Assembly: GCF_020379485.1 (NCBI RefSeq)
Contig: NW_026016774.1
Span: 1 to 64,000 of the forward strand
Length of the DNA: 64,000 bases
Source: Brassica napus
Lineage: Eukaryota; Streptophyta; Magnoliopsida; Brassicales; Brassicaceae
Direction of reading: 5' to 3'
In this document: positions 1-10,760 of the stretch, piece by piece
How positions within the stretch are numbered: the stretch's first letter is position 1
Layout: each line of letters opens with the position of its first letter
The notes under the pieces: generated by a model
What the model was told of the DNA's origin: nothing
Database searches by the model: none
What the model saw: the letters and a program-made list of their open reading frames with translations, nothing else
Translations under genes and position numbers: made by a program

Positions 1-515
1 TGAGATGAGGTGATGAGGAGTGGATACATTATAGAGGAAGAGTATTGGGGTGGTCAGTAAGTTTGGGATTTACCACAGTAACTTTAAAGTTACTGTGGTA
101 ACTAAGTGAAAGGAAGAGAAGTTACCAGGATGGGTTAAATTGGAGTCTAACTGATGTTAATCCTCTCTTATCTTAAGAAGGACGTGGGAAGAGGATAAGG
201 AAGGGATAAGGGCTTACTTTGACAGCCTGTATGATGCTGGAAAGGAGAGGATGCTTTTTACTAGTGCAAGCATGTGAGAAAGCACAGCCAAGTGATTCAA
301 AAGGAGTTCCAGCCTGTCCATTGACTCCACATGCTTATACATTTCGAAAACCCTTGTTGCTCTCTCTATTAATACTTGTAAACCTCATCAGATATTAAAA
401 AATGGAGTTTTTGAGTCTCTCTCTCTCTATTCTTAAAATCTCTTAATCTCTTTAATATCTTGATCTGATTATCTCTGATTGTTTGAATCATACTCTTAAA
501 ACACAAAAGTGTTTA
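1..515 (+). repeat. E1 5' LTR (3 bases short at window edge)
   Basis: Matches 4945-5464 with about two substitutions and two single-base indels. It ends in GTGTTTA directly before the primer site. It holds a perfect 32-bp inverted repeat at 70-101 and CT-rich runs near 415-430. Confidence 0.95.
70..101. promoter_or_regulatory. Perfect 32-bp palindrome in E1 LTR
   Basis: The arms TTACCACAGTAACTTT and AAAGTTACTGTGGTAA are exact reverse complements. The same dyad recurs at 5018-5049 and, with shorter arms and a spacer, in the LTRs of E3, E4, E7, E9 and E11. It is probably an LTR regulatory or structural element; the function is inferred. Confidence 0.6.
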
Positions 516-533
516 TGGTATCAGAGCCAGGTT
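516..533 (+). promoter_or_regulatory. E1 primer-binding site (tRNA-iMet)
   Basis: TGGTATCAGAGCCAGGTT is the complement of the 3' end of plant initiator methionine tRNA including CCA, an 18-base match immediately after the 5' LTR. Confidence 0.93.
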
Positions 534-575
534 GTTCAAACAGGGGAGAGTGTGATTTCGTTTTTCATAAAAATC

Positions 576-622
576 TGAGTGTTCTTGAGTGTTCTTGAGT
601 GTTCTTGGTGTTCTTGAGTTCT
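576..622 (+). repeat. E1 leader tandem repeat, 10-bp unit TGAGTGTTCT
   Basis: Three full TGAGTGTTCT units plus two shortened ones lie between the primer site and gag. E7 (32860-32916) has four full units, and E11 carries the same array on the minus strand. The function is unknown; it lies in the 5' untranslated leader. Confidence 0.8.
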
Positions 623-656
623 GGTCTTTATTATCTGAGTGGTGTGAGATATTCTG

Positions 657-1337
657 ATGGATTCAAACTATCTCAACATGGAAATGAAGCACAGATCTAG
701 TACAACCATGGAGCTTGAAGAAGAGAGAGATGGCGATTGGTCAAGATGGGCAAAGAGAGCTTTGGAAAGCTGTGGGTTATGGAGTAGTCATGGAAAGGGG
801 AAACCTTTCATGGAAATGGCTACTGAAGAAGGTCAGACAAGAGGTCTGAAGCTGGGAAATGAAGTTGTTCAAGGAAACACTACAAGGAGTGAGATTGAAG
901 CAACTTTAGGCAAGTCCAAGCTTGTGAGAGTCATTGAGGACAGAGGGGTGATCCGCGGCTTGAGACAAGGAAAGGATGAGTGTTATCAGCTTGTGGGAAG
1001 GCTGAGAGAAGTATGGTCAGAGCTAGATGTGGTGAAGACACACACATCAAATCCGAGATGTTGTCAAGAAAGGAGGAAGCAAGATGTGATCTTCAGCTTC
1101 CTTATGGAAGAGGTATGTGAGCTTGTTAAATATACATATGATGTGTGGGAAATAAACAGGAAGCCAGAAAGATGGAAGGGAGGTACAAGCTGTAAGAGGG
1201 GAAGGTTGAGAAAACTTTCTAAGGAGTGGTTAATGAAGAGAAGAGCATGGAGAAAGGATAGCGAGTCTGAGCACTTAAGTGACAGGATGAGTGTAATCTT
1301 GAAGAGAATCAAGGATGTACTTCAGCAGATGTTATAG
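657..1337 (+). pseudogene. E1 divergent Gag (lineage 2), frameshifted at 3' end
   Basis: A 226-residue reading frame begins at the first ATG after the leader repeat. It aligns with the N-terminus of the E11 polyprotein at 56748 (minus). It is a reduced Gag: a WSRWAKRALESCGLW segment corresponds to the WSRMVKTAVGSKGLW segment of lineage 1 Gag. A K/R-rich stretch at about residues 168-200 (KPERWKGGTSCKRGRLRK) stands where other copia Gags have the CCHC knuckle, which is absent here. The frame ends early because one G is missing near 1329 relative to E11 (CAGATGTTATAGG against CAGATGGTTATAGG). In E11 the same frame runs on into pol. Gag packages element RNA into cytoplasmic virus-like particles; that role is by homology. 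Confidence 0.75.
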
Positions 1338-1360
1338 GAGAGTGTTCATACTCAGCTTAC

Positions 1361-4075
1361 ATGGGAGAGACAGTAGGAGACAGTGCGGACATGAGAGGAA
1401 TGGATACCAAGAGGGCAGATGAGTTTGTGACAAAGAAGGAATGGGATGAGTTGGCTACGACCCGGAGTCTGGGTGCTCCTGCCAAAGCATCCACATCTAA
1501 ACCCATCATCATTGATTCTGGAGCAACACACCACATGATCAGTGACAAGAGACTAATCAGTGAGGTTAAAGCAGCAACAGGGAGTGTCATGATAGCCAAT
1601 GGTACCAGGATCCCAATAGAAGGAGTGGGAAACCTCAAGCTGTTTGAGAAGAACTCCACTGCCTTCTACCTACCTCAGTTTACATCCAATCTAATCTCAG
1701 TTAAGAAGGCTACAGTTGATCTGGATTGTCAAGTGGTTTTCAGACCAAATGAAGTTGAGTTCCAGGATTTAAAGACTGGAAGAGTTATTGGCAGAGGAGA
1801 CAGCAAGCATCAGCTCTATCATCTCCAAACAACTGAGGCGCCTAGTCTTGTGGAGTCTGTGTGTTTAAGCAGCACAACGGATAGATGTGATAATCTCACA
1901 TGGCATGCAAGGCTGGGACATCCTCATGCCAAGGCAATTGAACTGATTCTACCAAGTATGGCGTTCAATCACTTGGAGTGTGAAGCCTGTATACTTGGAA
2001 AGCACTGTAGGACGGTCTTCCCAACATCAGAGACCAGATATGAGAATTGCTTTGATCTGGTGCATTCAGACGTGTGGACAGCTCCCTGTATGTCTAGAGA
2101 CAGCCATAAGTACTTTGTGACCTTCATTGATGAGAAGTCCAAGTACACATGGATCACCATGATTCCCTCCAAAGACAGAGTCCTGGAAGCCTTCATGAAC
2201 TTCCAAGCATATGTTACTAACCAGTACAATGCCACTGTGAAGATTCTGAGGTCTGATAATGGAGGAGAATACACTAGCAATGCTTTCAAGAGTCATCTTG
2301 CAAAGCATGGGATTGTGCAACAAACTAGCTGTCCTTACACACCACAACAAAATGGGGTGGCTGAGAGGAAGAACAGACATTTGATGGAGGTTGCGAGATC
2401 AATAATGTTCCACATGAATGTCCCTAAGAAGTTTTGGAGTGATGCTGTTCAGACTGCTTGCTATCTCATCAATAGAGTGCCAACACGTGTCTTGAAGAAA
2501 CTGTCTCCCTTTGAAGTATTAAACAAGGCCAAGCCACACATAGATCATTTGAGAGTCTTTGGGTGCTTATGTTATGTGATGATTCCCGGAGAAAGAAGGA
2601 ACAAGCTAGAAGCAAAGAGTACTAAAGCTATGTTCATTGGGTACTCAATCACTCAGAAAGGGTACAAGTGCTATGATCCAGCAACCAGGAGAGTGTTGGT
2701 GTCTAGAGATGTTAAGTTCATAGAGACCAAGGGGTATTATGAAGAAAAGAATTGGAAAGACTTGGAAGATCTGTCTCAAGAACCAAGAAACATGGCAGAG
2801 AATCTGAGGAACATATTGGAAAGGCTTGGGGTAAACATGTCCCATGATAAGGTTAGAGAACCTGAAAGAACAACTCTCCTTGATCATGAGGGGGGAAATG
2901 AGTCTGAATCAGGAGTGCAAGAGCAGCACCAAGGGGATTCAGGTCATCATGATCAAGTGGTGACACAAGAAGTAGAGAATTTTCCTCAGGTCAGTGTGGA
3001 TGAGCAAGGAGAGGTTCATGATCAAGAGGAGGTGAGTGAGACAGAACCAGAGGGTCACGCAGAGGTTCATACTGAGGAACAGGTTCAACCATTGAGGAGG
3101 AGCACACGGATAAAGAGGGATGCTTCCAACTGGGTAAACACGAGAGTGTACTACAATGCCCAGGCTGTGGAGCATCCTTCTCAAGCTGTGTGTTCCTTTG
3201 CTGAGTTTCCAGAGGAGCATCATGCCTTTATGATTAGTCTGGATGAGAGTTATGTACCAAGGACTTATGAAGAAGCTATGTTAGACAAGGAATGGAAAGA
3301 ATCAGTGGGAGCTGAAGCAGGTGCTATGATCAAAAATGATACATGGTATGAGAGTGAGCTGCCTAAGGGAAAGAGGGCTGTATCTAGTAGATGGATCTTC
3401 ACAATCAAGTATCTAGCAAATGGACAGATTGATAGGAAGAAGACCAGATTGGTTGCAAGAGGGTTTACACAGACCTATGGAGAGGATTACATTGATACCT
3501 TTGCACCAGTAGCTAAGCTACATACAGTTCGGATTGTGTTGTCCATTGCAACAAACTTGGAGTGGGATTTGTGGCAGATGGATGTGAAGAATGCTTTCTT
3601 ACAAGGTGAGCTAGAAGATGAGGTATACATGCTTCCTCCTCCTGGTCTTGAGCATCTAGTAAAACCAGGAAATGTTTTGAGATTGAAGAAGGCAATCTAT
3701 GGGCTGAAGCAGTCTCCTAGAGCTTGGTACAGGAAGCTGAGTACAACCCTGAATGGCAGAGGATTCAGGAAGTCTGAACTGGATCATACACTCTTCACTT
3801 TGGTTACTCCATCAGGGATCATTGTGATACTGGTATATGTGGATGATTTGATTATCACAGGGAGTGATAAGGCTGGGATTAAAGCCACTAAAGAGTTCCT
3901 CAAGTCTGTGTTTGACATCAAAGACTTGGGAGAGATGAAGTATTTCTTGGGGATTGAGATATGCAGATCCAAGGAGGGTTTGTTTATGTCTCAAAGGAAG
4001 TATACAATGGATATGCTAAAGGAGACTGATGTACTTGGAGGAAAGGTAGCAAAGACACCTCTTGAGGGGGTATAA
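1361..4075 (+). pseudogene. E1 Pol: protease, integrase, RT (frameshifted before RNase H)
   Basis: A 904-residue frame. The aspartic protease motif DSGA is at residues 52-55. The integrase zinc-binding region WHARLGHPH...CEACILGKHC follows, then the catalytic triad in HSDVWTAP, RSDNGGEYTS and NGVAERKNRH (DD35E spacing). RT shows VARGFTQ, WQMDVKNAFLQGELEDE, YGLKQSPRAW and the YVDD active site (3836-3847). An acidic Glu/Gln-rich linker lies between integrase and RT and ends in LRRSTRIKRD. Relative to E11, seven residues are missing before the protease (after EWDEL). A 2-base loss near 4066 (CTTGAGGGGGTATAAGG) shifts the frame and stops it at 4075. Confidence 0.9.
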
Positions 4076-4802
4076 GGTTTTGCGTGAGGGGGAGGTTGAA
4101 GAGAAGCAGTTATTTAAGGATCCTAAGCTATACAGGAAGATGGTTGGCAAGTTGATCTACTTGACCATCACACGGCCAGATATATGTTTTGCAGTGAACC
4201 AAGTGAGTCAGCATATGCAGGCGCCAAAGGTACATCATTGGAAGATGGTTGATAGGATACTGAGGTATTTGAGTGGCACGCCTGGTCAAGGAGTTTGGAT
4301 GGGTTGCAATGGCAGTACGGAAGTGGTTGGGTATTGTGATGCTGATTGGGCAGGAGATAGAGTGGACAGGAGATCAACTACTGGATATTGTACATTCATT
4401 GGAGGGAACTTGGTTACTTGGAAGAGTAAGAAGCAAAAGGTTATCTCTTGTTCAAGTGCTGAAGCTGAGTATAGAGCCATGTTGAAGCTGACAAACGAGT
4501 TGGTGTGGATCAAGGGGATCTTGAAGCATCTAGAGATTGAGCAGAGTACTCCTATGACTATGCATTGTGATAATCAAGCAGCTATCCACATTGCCTCCAA
4601 CTCAGTGTTTCATGAGAGAACAAAGCACATAGAGGTGGATTGTCATAAGGTGAGGCAGATGATTATCTTAGGAGTGATTATGCCATGTTATACAAGGAGT
4701 GAAGATCAGCTTGCAGATGTGTTTACCAAGGCAGCGAGATTGAAGACAATGGAGTCCATACTATCCAGGCTTGGACTCATTGATCTTACTCCCAGGAGCT
4801 GA
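4062..4802 (+). pseudogene. E1 RNase H part of Pol, out of frame with RT
   Basis: Continues the polyprotein in another frame after the loss near 4066. It includes DPKLYRKMVGKLIYLTITRP (end of RT/connection) and the RNase H acidic residues in YCDADWAGD, SSAEAEYRAM and DNQAAIHIASN. It ends with the family C-terminus LGLIDLTPRS. The function is to remove the RNA strand during reverse transcription. The enzyme region itself looks undamaged but cannot be made in frame with RT. Confidence 0.9.
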
Positions 4803-4835
4803 GCCCCTTAACCATGGAGTCTCCACTCTTTTTCC

Positions 4836-4944
4836 CTCATCAAAGTTTTATCCCAATGGGTTTTCTTTGGTGAGGTTTTTAATGAGGGAGGTCTTCATGG
4901 TTTCCAAGCTTGACTTGTTCCACATGGTCAAGCTTGAGGGGGAG
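4836..4944 (+). promoter_or_regulatory. E1 3' cis module: stem-loop, PPT hairpin, polypurine tract
   Basis: Stem 1 pairs CTCATCAAAG (4836-4845) with CTTTGGTGAG (4865-4874), including one G.U, around a CCC-AAT-GGG apex. Stem 2 pairs AAGCTTGAC (4906-4914) with GTCAAGCTT (4927-4935). The polypurine tract GAGGGGGAG (4936-4944) touches the LTR and would prime plus-strand DNA. The stems covary among the elements in this window. Confidence 0.75.
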
Positions 4945-5464
4945 TGTTGAGATGAGGTGATGAGGAGTGGATACATTGATAGAGGAAGAGTATTGGGGTG
5001 GTCAGTAAGTTTGGGATTTACCACAGTAACTTTAAAGTTACTGTGGTAACTAAGTGAAAGGAAGAGAAGTTACCAGGATGGGTTAAATTGGAGTCTAACT
5101 GATGTTAATCCTCTCTTATCTTAAGAAGGACGTGGGAAGAGGATAAGGAAGGGATAAGGGCTTACTTTGACAGCCTGTATGATGCTGGAAAGGAGAGGAT
5201 GCTTTTTACTAGTGCAAGCATGTGAGAAAGCACAGCCAAGTGATTCAAAAGGAGTTCCAGCCTGTCCATTGACTCCACATGCTTATACATTTCGAAAACC
5301 CTTGTTGCTCTCTCTATTAATACTTGTAAACCTCATCAGATATTAATTAATGGAGTTTTTGAGTCTCTCTCTCTCTATTCTTTAAAATCTCTTAATCTCT
5401 TTAATATCTTGATCTGATTATCTCTGATTGTTTGAATCATACTCTTAAAACACAAAAGTGTTTA
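4945..5464 (+). repeat. E1 3' LTR
   Basis: 520 bp, TGTTGAGATG...GTGTTTA, following the polypurine tract. The termini are TG...TA rather than TG...CA. The palindrome is at 5018-5049. Confidence 0.95.
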
Positions 5465-7659
5465 AGGAGCACTAAGGCTATGTTTATTGGCTATTCAACA
5501 ACACAAAGGGATACAAGTGCTATGATCCAGATACTAGAAGAGTCCTAATCTCTAGAGATGTGAAGTTCATAGAAGTAGAGGATACTATGAAGAAAGGAAT
5601 CAAGAGGAGCTAAAGGATCTAACGTCAGATAAGGCAGGCGCCTTAAGACTGATTTTGGAGGGTCTAGGTATCAAGATGAACCAGGATCCAAATGTGGGGA
5701 GTAGGAACCAACATGAGAGTTCTCCGGCCCCTAGTGAAGCTAATCAGTCACCTCACCTTGATCGTGAGGGGGGCAGGGAATCTGAAACTCAAGAAGATGG
5801 TCAGGATGGAGCCGGCTTGAGTGAAGAAGAAGAGAGTGTTTCAGGCTCTCACAATCAAGGTGATCAAAGCCAAGGAGAAGTAGAAGCTCAGGCTGAAGCA
5901 CCAGAACCGAGTGTCCAAGAGGAGCAGGTTCAGAACCAACCAGTATTGAGAAGAAGCACAAGGCTGAGAAAGGATCCTTCTACTTGGGTAAACACGCGAG
6001 TGTACTACAATGCCCAAGCTGTGGAGCATCCTTCTCAAGCTGTGTGTTCCTTTGCTCAATACCCTGAAGAACATTGTGCCTTTATGGTAAACTTGGATGA
6101 GAACTACATACCAAGAAACTATGAAGAGGCAATGATGGATAAAGAATGGAAGGAATCAGTTGGAGCTGAGGCAGGAGCCATGATCAAGAATGATACATGG
6201 TATGAGAGTGAGTTACCAAAAGGGAAGAAGGCTGTGAGTAGTAAATGGATATTCACAATCAAGTATAAGGCTGATGGAAAGGTTGAGAGGAAGAAGTCAA
6301 GGCTAGTAGCCAGAGGTTTCACTCAAACTTATGGAGAAGATTACATAGAAACCTTTGCACCAGTAGCTAAACTACATACAATACGGATTGTATTAAGCTT
6401 GGCTGTGAATCTTGGATGGGGGTTATGGCAAATGGATGTGAAGAATGCATTCCTACAAGGTGAACTTGAGGATGAAGTATATATGCATCCACCTCCAGGC
6501 CTAGAACACTTAGTGAAGAGAGGAAATGTATTGAGACTGAAGAAAGCTATCTATGGGCTGAAGCAATCACCAAGAGCTTGGTACAACAAGCTGAGCACTA
6601 CTCTGAATGGCCGAGGCTTCAAGAAGTCTGAACTAGACCACACTCTCTTCACACTCACTACTCCCTCAGGTATGATTGCACTCCTTGTGTATGTTGATGA
6701 CATCATTATCACAGGAAGTGATAAGGAAGGTATCATAGCAACCAAGGAGTTTCTTAAATCCATGTTTGAGATTAAAGACTTGGGAGAAATGAAATACTTT
6801 CTTGGAATTGAGATATGTAGATCCAAGGAAGGCTTATTCATGTCCCAAAGGAAGTATACACTTGATCTTTTGAAAGGTGCAGGTGCTTATGGAGGCAAGA
6901 CAGCAAGGATGCCTATGGAGGATGGCTACAAAGTCCCACGAGAGGGGGAGATTGAAGACAGCAAACCTTATCAGGATCCTAAACTCTATAGAAAACTAGT
7001 TGGTAAACTGATTTACCTTACCATAACTAGACCTGACATTTGTTTTGCTGTGAATCAGGTGAGTCAACATATGCAAGTGCCTAAGGATCATCACTGGCGT
7101 ATGGTGGAGAGAATTCTGATGTATCTCAACGGCTCACCTGATCAAGAATATGGATGGGTTGCAATGGGAGCACTGAAGTGGTTGGATACTGTGATGCGGA
7201 TTGGGCTGGTGATAGAGCAGACAGGAGATCAACCACAGGCTATTGCACATTCATTGGAGGCAACTTGGTTACATGGAAGAGTAAGAAGCAGAAGGTGGTC
7301 TCTTGCTCAAGCGCAGAAGCTGAGTATAGAGCTATGCTGAAGCTTACCAACGAGCTGGTGTGGATCAAAGGCATCTTGAAGCATTTGGAGATTGATCAAG
7401 CCACGCCAATGACAATGCATTGTGATAACCAAGCAGCTATCCACATTGCCTCCAACTCGGTGTTCCATGAGAGAACCAAGCACATTGAAGTTGATTGCCA
7501 CAAGTGAGGCAGATGATCATCCTAGGAGTCATCTTGCCATGCTATACAAGGAGTGAAGATCAGTTGGCTGATGTGTTCACCAAGGCTGCAAGACAGAAGA
7601 CAATGGAGTCCATTCACATCAGGTTGGGCCTCATTGATCTTGGGAAGAGAAGGAGCTGA
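5465..7659 (+). pseudogene. E2 Pol fragment: integrase C-end, RT, RNase H
   Basis: The first part encodes the integrase C-terminal STKAMFIGYSTTQ...YKCYDP region with small deletions near 5504 and 5573. A 561-residue open stretch (5655-7340) covers the acidic linker, LRRSTRLRKDPSTWVNTRVYYNA, and RT with LVYVDDIIITG. A single-base loss near 7146 (GATCAAGAATATGG) moves RNase H to another frame (7154-7507: YCDADWAGD, SSAEAEYRAM). A second loss at about 7504 (CACAAGTGAGG) creates a stop. The C-terminus LGLIDLGKRRS is at 7659. This is a dead copy with at least four frame breaks. It is closest in sequence to E5, E8 and E10. Confidence 0.88.
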
Positions 7660-7693
7660 TCCCCTTTGGCTGTGAGGTCTTTACTCTTTTTCC

Positions 7694-7800
7694 CTCATCA
7701 AGGTTTTGTCCCAATGGGTTTTCCTTGGTGAGGTTTTTAATGAGGAAGATCTCATGGCTGTCCAAGCTTAGTTGTTCATAAAGCTAAGCTTGAGGGGGAG
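7694..7800 (+). promoter_or_regulatory. E2 3' cis module and polypurine tract
   Basis: Stem 1 is CTCATCAAGG (7694-7703) with CCTTGGTGAG (7723-7732). Stem 2 is AAGCTTAG (7764-7771) with CTAAGCTT (7784-7791). The polypurine tract GAGGGGGAG ends at 7800. Both stems differ from E1 with matched changes on the other arm. Confidence 0.75.
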
Positions 7801-8380
7801 TGTTGAGATGAGTTGAGACATTTGAGGTAAAGAGAAGGCTTGAGAGGTTAAGTATGAATGGAGAAGAAGGAGCTTAGGAGGAATGGAGAAGTGAGGCTGA
7901 GGCATCCGTACAAGGCCGTACATGGCCGTACATGGCCGTACATGGCCATACACACTTACCTCAGCCACGGTTAAGCCAAGAGTTACTTAAGTAACTTAAC
8001 TAGATAACAAGAAGCTCTGATCACTTATCTGAAGGATCAGACCGTTACCAAAGGAAGAAGGAGCGTGTGACAGCCTGTCTTGGGCTGGAAAGAAGAAGGC
8101 ATAAAGCAAAGATGCTTCACACACGCGGTCACTCCTATTGGATAGTTCAAATGCATTCTTATCCTATCCATTGACTTCACATGCTTTCTCCTCTTGTATT
8201 TCGAAACCCTAGAGACTCTCTCTTACTATATAATGTATCCTAAGCTCATTAATAAAGATTAGACAGTTCTAAACAAATCAATCTCTCTATACTTTTCACA
8301 ATGATTCTCCATTAGTCTCTTAATCTCTTCTCTATTCTTATCTAAACTCAGATTATCTTTTACTTTACTCAAAACTTATA
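7801..8380 (+). repeat. E2 3' LTR
   Basis: 580 bp, TGTTGAGATG...CAAAACTTATA. It includes the GGCCGTACAT repeats at 7906-7952, a TATATAAT box near 8226, and the TTTCGAAACCCTAG region shared in part with the other LTRs. Confidence 0.9.
7906..7952 (+). repeat. CCGTACATGG tandem decamers in E2 LTR
   Basis: Four to five consecutive 10-bp units with a GTAC core; the first reads TCCGTACAA. Comparable GTAC clusters lie in the LTRs of E5, E6, E8 and E10, but not in lineage 2 LTRs. Confidence 0.75.
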
Positions 8381-10090
8381 AGGAGGAGCACAAGGGTGAA
8401 GAGAGATGCTTCCAACTGGGTAAACACGAGAGTGTACTACAATGCCCAGGCTGTGGAGCATCCTTCTCAAGCCATGTGTTCCTTTGCAGAGTTTCCAGAC
8501 GAGCATACAGCCTTCACAGTAAGTTTGGATGAGAGCTATATTCCAAGGACATATGAAGAAGCTATGGCTTTAAAGGAGTGGGAGATTCAGTTGCTGATGA
8601 GTCCGGAGCCATGATTAAGAATGAAACATGGTATGAGAGTGAGCTGCCTAAAGGGAGAAGGCAGTGACTAGTAAATGGGTGTTCACAATCAAGTTTCATC
8701 CTGATGGAAGAATAGAGAGGCGCAAGTCTAGGTTGGTGGCAAGAGGATTTACTCAGACATATGGTGAGGACTATGTTGAGACCTTTGCTCCTGTGGCTAA
8801 ACTTCATACTATCAGGATTGTATTATCTTTAGCTGTGAATCTTGAGTGGGATTTGTGGCAAATGGATGTGAAGAATGCATTCCTTCAAGGAGAGTTAGAA
8901 GATGAAGTATACATGCATCCACCACCAGGTCTTGAACATCTAGTAAAGAAGGGTAATGTGTTGAGGTTGAGGAAAAGCTATCTATGGTCTCAAGCAGTCT
9001 CCAAGGGCATGGTACAACAAGTTGAGTACTACACTGAATGGGAGAGGGTTCAGAAAGTCAGAATTGGATCACACTCTCTTTACCCTAACCCACCTCATCT
9101 GGTATTGTGGTGTTGCTTGTGTATGTGGATGATATCATCATCACAGGCAGTGATAAGGAAGGTATTAAGGCTACAAAGGAATATCTCAAGGCAAGCTTTG
9201 AAATTAAAGACTTGGGGGAAATGAAGTATTTTCTTGGGATTGAGATATGCAGATCAAAGGAAGGATTGTTTATGTCCCAAAGGAAGTATGTGATTGATCT
9301 CTTGAAGGGAGCAGATGCCTATGGAGGAAAGACAGCCAAGATGCCAATGGAGGATGGTTACAAGGTTCCACGTGAGGGGGAGATTGAGGATAGCAAGCCG
9401 TTCCATGATCCTAAGCTATATAGGAAGCTGGTGGGGAAGTTGATTTATCTTACCATTACTAGACCTGATGTGTGTTTTGCGGTGAATCAAGTCAGTCAAC
9501 ACATGCAAGTTCCTAAGGAGCACCATTGGCGGATGGTGGAAAGGATCTTGATGTATCTGAATGGAACTACTGGTCTTGGAGTATGGATGGGATGTAACAA
9601 GAGTACTGAGGTTGTAGGCTACTGTGATGCAGATTGGGCTGGAGACCGAGCAGACAGAAGATCAACCACAGGCTATTGTACATTCATTGGTGGTAACTTA
9701 GTCACTTGGAAGAGTAAGAAACAGAAGGTAGTGTCTTGCTCCAGTGCTGAGGCCGAGTATAGAGCAATGCTGAAGCTTACAAATGAGCTAGTGTGGATAA
9801 AAGGGATTTTGAAGCATCTAGAGATTATTCAAGCAACGCCAATGACAATGCATTGTGATAATCAAGCAGCTATCCACATTGCATCTAATTCTGTGTTCCA
9901 TGAGAGAACAAAGCACATTGGGGTTGATTGTCACAAGGTGAGGCAGATGATGATTCTTGGAGTGATTCTACCTTGTTATACTCGGAGTGAGGATCAGTTA
10001 GCAGATGTGTTCACAAAGGCAGCAAGGCAAAAGACAATGGAGTCCATACACATCAGGTTAGGACTCATTGATCTCTCGCCTAAGGACTAG
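8381..10090 (+). pseudogene. E3 Pol fragment: RT and RNase H, frameshifted
   Basis: Three overlapping frames cover one polyprotein: 8396-8614 (linker, NWVNTRVYYNAQAVEHPSQA), 8664-9224 (RT N-part, WQMDVKNAFLQGELEDE) and 9107-10090 (YVDD, MKYFLGIEI, RNase H motifs, stop 10090). Breaks fall near 8580, 8655 and 8975. The linker peptide (SFAEFPDEH, SLDESYIPRTYEEA) resembles lineage 2, while PREGEIEDSKPF and SIHIRLGLIDL resemble lineage 1. The C-terminus SPKD is unique in this window. It could be a recombinant or a third lineage. Confidence 0.85.
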
Positions 10091-10128
10091 TCTATACACT
10101 CTCCTGATCATGTGATCTCTACTCTTTC

Positions 10129-10237
10129 CTCATTAAGGTTTTGTCCCAATGGGTTTTCCTTAATGAGGTTTTAATGAGGGAGATCTCATGGTTCTTCCAA
10201 GCTTGACTTGTTTCACATGGTCAAGCTTGAGGGGGAG
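10129..10237 (+). promoter_or_regulatory. E3 3' cis module and polypurine tract
   Basis: Stem 1 is CTCATTAAGG (10129-10138) with CCTTAATGAG (10158-10167), ten perfect pairs. Relative to E1 this has two compensatory pair changes. Stem 2 is AAGCTTGAC (10199-10207) with GTCAAGCTT (10220-10228). The polypurine tract is 10229-10237. Confidence 0.78.
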
Positions 10238-10760
10238 TGTTGAGATAAGAGAATAAAGTGTTGAGATGAGGAGATGAAGAGTTGATACATGGATAGAGGA
10301 AGGGATTTGGAGCAGGTAGTAACTTTGGAGATTTACCACAGTAACTTTATTGTTACTGTGGTAACTAAGTTAAAAGACTTGGGAAGTTACCCTGCATCCA
10401 TTTGGAGAGTGTAACACGACAGGAGGAGTCTGGATAAGCAAGGAGGAGTTTGGATAAGGTCTGGTCAAGGGAAGAGAGCTTTAGACAGGCTGGCACCAGC
10501 TGGAAAGCTAAAGCAAGATACCCAAGCATGTGAGGAACCTTATTGGCTGGTTTGAATAAGGCATCTTTGACTACACATGCTTCTTATCCTAACTAGACTG
10601 AACCTGGACGAAAATATGTATCTCTAATCTATATATGTTGTAAACTCTCTCATTAATCAAGCTAATGGAGTTTTGAGTCTCTCTCTCTCTTGTTCTTAAT
10701 CTCCAATCTCTTTAATTCTCAGATTAAACTTAATCACTCTTTAAATCACTAAATCTATTA
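10238..10760 (+). repeat. E3 3' LTR with duplicated start
   Basis: 523 bp, TGTTGAGATAAG...AAATCTATTA. A second TGTTGAGATGAGG occurs at about 10259, after 21 bases. From there the sequence follows the E4 LTR closely, including the ACCACAGTAAC dyad. The last ~60 bases differ from E4. Confidence 0.8.

Larger units (their letters stand above)
1..5464 (+). mobile_element. E1: Ty1/copia element, innermost of left stack (lineage 2)
   Basis: Nearly complete LTR retrotransposon: 5' LTR 1-515 (first three bases TGT lie outside the window), primer site 516-533, gag and pol 657-4802, polypurine tract 4936-4944, 3' LTR 4945-5464. The order protease-integrase-RT-RNase H defines Ty1/copia. The base after the 3' LTR begins an internal integrase fragment of another copia element (E2), so E1 is inserted in E2. 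Its right flank is AGGAG; the left copy of the target duplication is not visible. LTRs differ by about four events, so insertion is recent. Coding is broken by two frameshifts and one small deletion. Confidence 0.93.
5465..8380 (+). mobile_element. E2: copia element, 3' part only in window (lineage 1)
   Basis: Starts abruptly inside integrase next to the E1 LTR and runs through RT, RNase H, polypurine tract and 3' LTR (7801-8380). E1 splits this element; its 5' part should lie upstream of base 1, ending in the AGGAG duplication. After its 3' LTR the sequence is again mid-pol of another element (E3), with flank AGGAG. Confidence 0.88.
8381..10760 (+). mobile_element. E3: copia element, 3' part only in window (mosaic)
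   Basis: Begins inside pol (GGAGCACAAGGGTGAAGAG, encoding the RRSTR linker) against the E2 LTR and ends with an LTR at 10238-10760. E2 splits it, so the 5' part should be upstream of the window. The flank after its LTR (GGAGG) is the pol of E4. Its RNase H C-terminus resembles lineage 1, but its polypurine hairpin and LTR are lineage 2-like. Confidence 0.85.

Noticed and set aside
516..533. tRNA gene fragment at the TGGTATCAGAGCC sites
   Set aside because: Only the 3' 18 bases of the complement are present, always next to an LTR; this is the primer-binding site.
1969..2380. Open frames antisense to pol
   Set aside because: They recur opposite every pol copy as shadows of codon bias in the sense frame, with no motif of their own.
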